Assembly (NCBI GenBank): GCA_009885185.1
Contig: VFLF01000823.1
Location: 1 to 5,373 of the forward strand
Direction of reading: 5' to 3'
DNA from: Nitrosomonadales bacterium
GTDB lineage: Bacteria; Pseudomonadota; Gammaproteobacteria; Burkholderiales; SG8-41
DNA: 5,373 nt
The position numbers and the translations under genes are program-made. The notes beneath the pieces were generated by a model. The model saw nothing but the letters and a program-made list of their open reading frames with translations, was not told where the DNA came from and did not search any database. Every line of letters starts with the position of its first letter. The stretch's first letter is position 1. Shown one piece after another: positions 1-5,373 of this stretch.

Positions 1-1
1 C

Positions 2-1941
<1,940 letters not shown>

Positions 1942-1944
1942 TAA

Positions 1945-1982
1945 GTCCGGCGCGTCGCCCATATACGTCCGGCGCGTCGCCC
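1945..1982. repeat. pair of 16-bp perfect direct repeats downstream of lnt
   Basis: The sequence GTCCGGCGCGTCGCCC occurs at 1945-1960 and again at 1967-1982, a period of 22 bases. The first copy is followed by ATATAC and the second by TATAAA, so with a one-base gap the match runs on into the TATA. This looks like a tandem duplication. Each copy holds a small palindrome, GGCG-CGT-CGCC. The repeats start four bases after the lnt stop and end where the putative -10 of the rhodanese gene begins. They could be paired protein-binding sites, or a neutral slip duplication. No T-run follows, so they are not a standard terminator. Confidence 0.8.
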
Positions 1983-1995
1983 TATAAAATATAGG
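1981..1995 (+). promoter_or_regulatory. putative -10 region within a perfect palindrome, upstream of the rhodanese gene
   Basis: CCTATAAAATATAGG is a perfect inverted repeat with 6-bp arms and an AAA centre. It contains TATAAA (1983-1988) and TAAAAT (1985-1990), each five of six matches to the sigma-70 -10 box. Transcription from here would start near 1995 and leave a leader of about 27 bases. No TTGACA-like -35 sits at the right distance: the 17-bp position holds CATATA. If the promoter is real, it is probably weak or needs an activator. The symmetry could mark a repressor or activator site, but an AT-rich 15-mer of this kind can also arise by chance. Confidence 0.4.
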
Positions 1996-2010
1996 CACGA
2001 ACGAATTCAC

Positions 2011-2016
2011 GAGGAG
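2011..2016 (+). promoter_or_regulatory. ribosome binding site of the rhodanese gene
   Basis: GAGGAG lies five bases before the ATG at 2022 and is a strong Shine-Dalgarno match. It selects this ATG over the in-frame ATG at 2034, which would remove the positively charged n-region (Arg2, Lys3) of the signal peptide. It contrasts with lnt and glyQ, which have no clear site. Confidence 0.8.
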
Positions 2017-2021
2017 AGATT

Positions 2022-3014
2022 ATGCGTAAATATATGTTTTTATTGATATTTTTATTCAACATCCCGGCATGGGCCACGGCGGCCATTGTGGATGCGGCGT
2101 TTGTCGCAGAGGCGTTGAAGCGCGGCGCCATCGTATGGGATGTGCGCGCCACTGGCGACTTCGCCAAGGGACACATCCCCGGCGCGGTCAACATCGGCGC
2201 GGCGGGCGTGGTGCTGCGCAATCCCAACACCGAGGATTTTCTGCCAACGGCGCAGGTTGAAAAAGCGCTCGGCGACGGCGGCATCGATCCGGCGCAGGAA
2301 ATCATTGTGTATTCCACGCGTGCGGACGTGATGGCGTACTTCGGTCTTTATACCGTGCAGTACTTCGGCGGCAAGCGCGGCTATGTCTATCATGACGGCA
2401 TCGACGGCTGGCGCGCCGCCGGATTCACCGTGAGCACCGAGCCGCGCAAGCGTGCGCCGGTGGCGTTGAAACTCACACCCAACCCCGGCATCGCGGTTTC
2501 CACCGATCAGGTGATGGCGGCGACCAAGCGCAGCGGCGTGCAGATAGTCGATGCGCGCACCGTGGGCGAATTCGCCGGCAACGACATCCGCGCGATACGC
2601 GGCGGCCACATTCCCGGGGCGATCAACATCCCGTACGAACAAAACTGGGTGGACCCCGACACCGTGGCCAAACTCGCGCGCAAGCAGGTGGCGGACAACA
2701 GCGGCATGTCGCTCAAGGCCACCGAAGACCTAAGGAAACTCTATGCGCAGCTTGATCCCGAAAAAGAAACCATCGTCTATTGCCAGAGTGGCGTGCGCGC
2801 GGCGGAAACCGCCACCGTGCTGTCGCAACTCGGCTTCAAAAACGTGAAAGTTTATGATTCGTCGTGGCTGGGTTACGCGGCCAAACTGTCCGCGCCGGCG
2901 AACAACGAAACCTTTTTCAATGTCGGCGCATTGAACGGCAGACTCGCCACCATGCAGCAGCGCATCGAGCAACTGGAGCGCGAACTGGCCGGGGAAAAAT
3001 CGCGCCGCCCGTAG
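2022..3014 (+). CDS. exported tandem-rhodanese sulfurtransferase with C-terminal coiled coil
   Basis: The 330-residue product starts with a Sec-type signal peptide: Arg2-Lys3, a hydrophobic core at 5-14, and a likely cleavage after Ala18 (AWA|TA). It is therefore expected in the periplasm. Rhodanese domain 1 (about 22-140) has [20 protein letters not shown], but its active loop reads YSTRADVM, with Ser98 in place of the catalytic Cys. Domain 2 (about 160-290) has [20 protein letters not shown] and an intact loop, Cys254-Gln-Ser-Gly-Val-Arg259, the CxxGxR pattern. Cys254 is the only cysteine in the whole protein. A dead first and an active second domain is the normal plan of two-domain sulfurtransferases such as thiosulfate sulfurtransferase. 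Residues 304-322 form a heptad helix with Leu304, Leu308, Met311, Ile315, Leu318 and Leu322, probably for self-association. The likely reaction is transfer of sulfane sulfur through a Cys254 persulfide. Donor and acceptor cannot be told from sequence. The gene has its own ribosome binding site and 76-80-base spacers on both sides, so it looks like a separate unit between lnt and glyQ. Confidence 0.9.
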   Translation: MRKYMFLLIFLFNIPAWATAAIVDAAFVAEALKRGAIVWDVRATGDFAKGHIPGAVNIGAAGVVLRNPNTEDFLPTAQVEKALGDGGIDPAQEIIVYSTRADVMAYFGLYTVQYFGGKRGYVYHDGIDGWRAAGFTVSTEPRKRAPVALKLTPNPGIAVSTDQVMAATKRSGVQIVDARTVGEFAGNDIRAIRGGHIPGAINIPYEQNWVDPDTVAKLARKQVADNSGMSLKATEDLRKLYAQLDPEKETIVYCQSGVRAAETATVLSQLGFKNVKVYDSSWLGYAAKLSAPANNETFFNVGALNGRLATMQQRIEQLERELAGEKSRRP

Positions 3015-3020
3015 CGCGCG

Positions 3021-3050
3021 CCTGCGGCAAGACAGACACCCTGCCGCGGG
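3021..3050 (+). terminator. GC-rich hairpin after the rhodanese gene, possible weak terminator
   Basis: CCTGCGGCA (3021-3029) pairs with TGCCGCGGG (3042-3050) in a 9-bp stem with one T-G wobble and a 12-base loop. It starts seven bases after the rhodanese stop, where a terminator would be expected. There is no run of T after it, the next bases being AATCCCTGT, so it is not a standard intrinsic terminator. It could slow RNA polymerase, protect the 3' end of the mRNA, or be chance pairing in GC-rich DNA. Confidence 0.3.
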
Positions 3051-3056
3051 AATCCC

Positions 3057-3064
3057 TGTAAAAT
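3057..3064 (+). promoter_or_regulatory. putative extended -10 of the glyQS promoter
   Basis: TGTAAAAT contains TAAAAT (3059-3064), five of six matches to TATAAT. The preceding TG directly abuts the hexamer instead of sitting one base away. Transcription would start near 3071 and give a leader of about 20 bases. The best -35 candidate, CAGACA at 3033-3038 (four of six), is 20 bp away, longer than ideal, and lies in the loop of the upstream hairpin. A promoter is expected here because the rhodanese gene is not coupled to glyQ. Confidence 0.45.
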
Positions 3065-3087
3065 TCGCGGTTTCTACACGCGAATTT
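3061..3087. repeat. perfect 9-bp inverted repeat just upstream of glyQ
   Basis: AAATTCGCG (3061-3069) and CGCGAATTT (3079-3087) are exact reverse complements separated by nine bases. The element overlaps the putative -10 and the expected transcription start, and ends three bases before the glyQ ATG. A repeat this long and exact could be a dimeric repressor's operator. If transcription started further upstream, it could instead form an RNA hairpin that hides the glyQ start. It has no T-run and is not a terminator. Confidence 0.75.
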
Positions 3088-3090
3088 GCA

Positions 3091-4035
3091 ATGCAAACCT
3101 TTCAGCAATTGATCCTGGCGCTTAATCACTACTGGGATCGCCATCACTGCGCGCTGCTCCAGCCCTACGACATGGAAGTTGGTGCGGGCACCTTTCACAC
3201 TGCCACATTTTTGCGCGCCATCGGCCCCGAGCCGTGGAAAGCCGCCTACGTGCAACCTTCGCGCCGTCCGAAAGACGGCCGCTACGGTGAAAACCCCAAT
3301 CGCCTGCAACACTATTATCAGTATCAGGTGGTGCTGAAACCCTCGCCGTCGAACATCCTCGATCTGTATCTGGGTTCGCTGAAGGAAATCGGCATCGATC
3401 CGCTGCAACACGATATCCGCTTCGTCGAAGACGACTGGGAATCGCCCACGCTCGGCGCGTGGGGCCTCGGCTGGGAAGTGTGGTTGAACGGCATGGAGGT
3501 CACGCAGTTCACTTATTTTCAGGAGGTCGGCGGCATACCGTGCAAGCCGATCATGGCCGAGATCACTTACGGTCTTGAGCGGTTGGCGATGTACATTCAA
3601 GGCGTGGAGAGTGTGTTCGATTTGCAATGGGCGCCGGGCATCACCTACCGCGACGTGTATCACCAAAATGAAGTCGAGCAATCGACCTACAACTTCGAGC
3701 ACGCCAACGTTGATTTGTTATTGCAGCAATTCGGCAATTACGAATCCGAAGCCAAGCGCCTGTTTGAAGCAGGTCTCGCGCTGCCGGGCTATGAAATGGT
3801 GATGAAGTGCTCGCACAGTTTTAACTTGCTGGATGCGCGCGGCGCGATTTCCGTCACCGAACGCGCGGCCTACATCGGCCGCGTGCGCGCCCTGGCACGG
3901 GCGGCGGCGAATGCCTACTACCAATCACGCAAACTGCGCGGCTTTGAGCGCGCCACCGATGAGGCAGTGCAAGCATTTGTTTTTAAAGAAGAAATTGACG
4001 ATGTCATGGCGATCCGCGCAAGGAGAAAATCATGA
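3091..4035 (+). CDS. glyQ: glycine--tRNA ligase alpha subunit
   Basis: GlyQ is the catalytic-core subunit of the bacterial alpha2-beta2 glycyl-tRNA synthetase, a class II enzyme that makes glycyl-adenylate from glycine and ATP and charges tRNA-Gly in the cytoplasm. The 314-residue product is close to the family length of about 300. It shows the family blocks in order: [10 protein letters not shown] near 27-36, [23 protein letters not shown] (55-77), [19 protein letters not shown] (111-129) followed by EVTQFTYF, and [12 protein letters not shown] (157-168), which carries the motif 3 Arg164. Later come [13 protein letters not shown] and [17 protein letters not shown]. The start [15 protein letters not shown] fits the usual GlyQ beginning, and no upstream in-frame start is plausible. 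No Shine-Dalgarno is visible before this ATG; the bases are CGCGAATTTGCA. The 3' end overlaps glyS by ATGA, so the two subunits are made together. Typical vertical housekeeping gene with no defects. Confidence 0.98.
   Translation: MQTFQQLILALNHYWDRHHCALLQPYDMEVGAGTFHTATFLRAIGPEPWKAAYVQPSRRPKDGRYGENPNRLQHYYQYQVVLKPSPSNILDLYLGSLKEIGIDPLQHDIRFVEDDWESPTLGAWGLGWEVWLNGMEVTQFTYFQEVGGIPCKPIMAEITYGLERLAMYIQGVESVFDLQWAPGITYRDVYHQNEVEQSTYNFEHANVDLLLQQFGNYESEAKRLFEAGLALPGYEMVMKCSHSFNLLDARGAISVTERAAYIGRVRALARAAANAYYQSRKLRGFERATDEAVQAFVFKEEIDDVMAIRARRKS
4020..4025 (+). promoter_or_regulatory. ribosome binding site of glyS
   Basis: AAGGAG lies six bases before the glyS ATG at 4032 and inside the last codons of glyQ. 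It is a near-consensus Shine-Dalgarno, and together with the ATGA overlap it fixes the glyS start. It also means the beta subunit can be initiated independently as well as by coupling. Confidence 0.85.
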
Positions 4036-5373
4036 GCGCGCCGCTGCTGGTTGAGTTGTTTACCGAAGAATTGCCGCCCAAGGTGTTGAAAAAGTTGGGC
4101 GAAGCGTTCGCCGACGGCGTGTTGAGCGGATTAAGTAAAGCACGTTTGATGAGTGCAGAAGCGAAGCCGCTAGTGTTCGCCACGCCGCGCCGGCTGGCGG
4201 TGCTGATTCCCCATGTTGTCGCCAAAGCCGAGGACCGGCTCGAAAGCAAAAAGTTGATGCCGGCCAAGGTCGCGTACGACGCGGCGGGCAAACCGACGGC
4301 GGCGCTGGCGAAGCGCCTGGAAAAAGACGGTGCGTCAGTTACCCAACTGGAACGCAAAACCGAGGGCAGCAACGAGTTTGTGTATCTCACGCAAACCGTC
4401 CCCGGCGTGACGCTGGCCGCCGGATTGCAAAGCGCGCTGGAAGAATCCATCGCCAAGCTGCCCATTCCCAAGGTGATGAGCTACCAGTTGGCCAACAGCC
4501 ACGCCACGGTGCATTTTGTGCGCCCGGTGCATGGGCTGATTGCGCTGCACGGCACGCAGGTGATCGATGTCGCGGTGCTGGGCCTGAAGGCAGGCCGCGT
4601 GGCGCACGGCCACCGCTTCCTCGGCGCACCCGATATGGAACTGAAAAACGCCGGTGAGTACGAAGTGCGGCTCCACGAAGAAGGCAAAGTCGTCGCCGGG
4701 TTTGAGACGCGCCGCGCGCAGATAGATGCGCAACTCAAGGCCAAGGCCGCCGAACTCAACTGCACGCTCGGCGACTACGAAACCCTGCTCGACGAAGTGA
4801 CCGCGCTGGTGGAGTGGCCGGTGGTCTACGTGGCGTGCTTCGATGCGGAGTTTCTGTCGGTGCCGCAGGAGTGTTTAATCCTCACCATGCGCACCAACCA
4901 GAAGTATTTTCCCCTGTTCGACCCCTCTGGAAAACTCACCGAGAAGTTTCTGGTGGTGAGCAACATGGCGGTGGCCGATCCGGTAAACATCGTCGAGGGC
5001 AATAAGCGCGTGGTGCGCCCGCGACTGGCTGATGCGCGCTTTTTCTATGAGCAGGATCGCCGCGCGCGGCTCGAAACGCGCGTGCCGGGGTTAAGCAAAG
5101 TCGTCTATCACAACAAGCTCGGCACGCAGCTTGAGCGCGTGCAGCGCATCCAGTTGCTCGCTGGGAAAATCGCGCGCCTGACCGGCGCCGATCCGTTATT
5201 GGCCGAGCGCGCCGCATGGCTCGCCAAGGCCGATTTACTCACCGGCATGGTGGGCGAGTTCCCAGAGTTGCAGGGCATCATGGGCCGCTATTACGCGCTG
5301 CACGACAGCGAACCGGCGGTGGTGGCGGATGCGATTGCCGAACATTATCTGCCGCGCTTTGCCGGTGACCGCC
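4032..5373 (+). CDS. glyS: glycine--tRNA ligase beta subunit (5' part)
   Basis: The frame is open from the ATG at 4032 to the end of the window: 447 complete codons plus one base, with no stop or frameshift. Full GlyS is about 690-700 residues, so roughly two thirds is present and the C-terminal tRNA-binding part lies outside. GlyS is the beta subunit of the alpha2-beta2 glycyl-tRNA synthetase and is needed for tRNA-Gly binding and charging. Family landmarks seen: the N-terminus [32 protein letters not shown] (162-168), VAHGHRF (190-196), EWPVV (261-265), [14 protein letters not shown] (284-297), [21 protein letters not shown] (357-365) and the conserved [17 protein letters not shown] (409-425) of the HD-like domain. 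The gene starts inside the glyQ stop codon and has a good ribosome binding site. Nothing unusual in it. Confidence 0.97.
   Translation, partial: MSAPLLVELFTEELPPKVLKKLGEAFADGVLSGLSKARLMSAEAKPLVFATPRRLAVLIPHVVAKAEDRLESKKLMPAKVAYDAAGKPTAALAKRLEKDGASVTQLERKTEGSNEFVYLTQTVPGVTLAAGLQSALEESIAKLPIPKVMSYQLANSHATVHFVRPVHGLIALHGTQVIDVAVLGLKAGRVAHGHRFLGAPDMELKNAGEYEVRLHEEGKVVAGFETRRAQIDAQLKAKAAELNCTLGDYETLLDEVTALVEWPVVYVACFDAEFLSVPQECLILTMRTNQKYFPLFDPSGKLTEKFLVVSNMAVADPVNIVEGNKRVVRPRLADARFFYEQDRRARLETRVPGLSKVVYHNKLGTQLERVQRIQLLAGKIARLTGADPLLAERAAWLAKADLLTGMVGEFPELQGIMGRYYALHDSEPAVVADAIAEHYLPRFAGDR

Noticed and set aside
1942..1982. Intrinsic terminator for lnt, or a CRISPR-like repeat
   Set aside because: The repeat palindromes have 4-bp arms and no T-run. 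Two copies with a 6-base spacer do not make a CRISPR array.
3015..3090. T-box or glycine riboswitch ahead of glyQ
   Set aside because: The 76-base spacer is too short, and I see no T-box core, specifier hairpin or glycine aptamer core.
2917..3702. Long reverse-strand open frame of 261 codons
   Set aside because: It lies opposite glyQ and the end of the rhodanese gene, both of which are certain. It has no recognisable domain and crosses the glyQ promoter region; it is a GC-rich antisense shadow.
4032..5373. glyS as a truncated or broken gene
   Set aside because: The frame is uninterrupted through all family blocks to the last base; it is cut only by the window edge.

Overview
The window is a compact stretch of a GC-rich proteobacterial chromosome. 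All five genes are on the + strand, and about 97% of the bases are coding. The order corC - lnt - (rhodanese gene) - glyQ - glyS, with four familiar housekeeping proteins, fits a betaproteobacterium, possibly of the Nitrosomonadales/Gallionella type. As I remember it, lnt is usually followed directly by glyQ-glyS in that class. The taxonomic call is inference from gene order and protein character, not from a database search.

Layout: (1) 2-382 is the 3' end of corC, encoding a CBS/transporter-associated domain protein. (2) 379-1941 is lnt, a complete apolipoprotein N-acyltransferase whose start overlaps the corC stop by ATGA. (3) 1942-2021 is an 80-base spacer with a 16-bp perfect direct repeat, a 15-bp palindrome around a TATA-like -10 and a strong ribosome binding site. 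(4) 2022-3014 encodes an exported tandem-rhodanese sulfurtransferase with a dead first domain, an intact second domain and a C-terminal coiled coil. (5) 3015-3090 is a 76-base spacer with two inverted repeats and a probable glyQ promoter. (6) 3091-4035 is glyQ and 4032-5373 is the first 447 codons of glyS. These are the two subunits of the tetrameric glycyl-tRNA synthetase, again joined by an ATGA overlap.

Functional reading: corC and lnt form one translationally coupled envelope unit, and glyQ-glyS form one translationally coupled tRNA-charging unit. Between them sits the rhodanese gene, with its own leader and probably its own promoter. It is the accessory element of the window. It likely handles sulfane sulfur in the periplasm, but nothing here identifies its substrate or partner.

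I see no tRNA, rRNA, CRISPR array, insertion sequence or prophage gene, and no sign of a large undescribed system. The items most worth checking are the unusual exported rhodanese, the duplicated element ahead of it, and the 9-bp perfect inverted repeat over the glyQ transcription start region, where glyQ also lacks a Shine-Dalgarno sequence.
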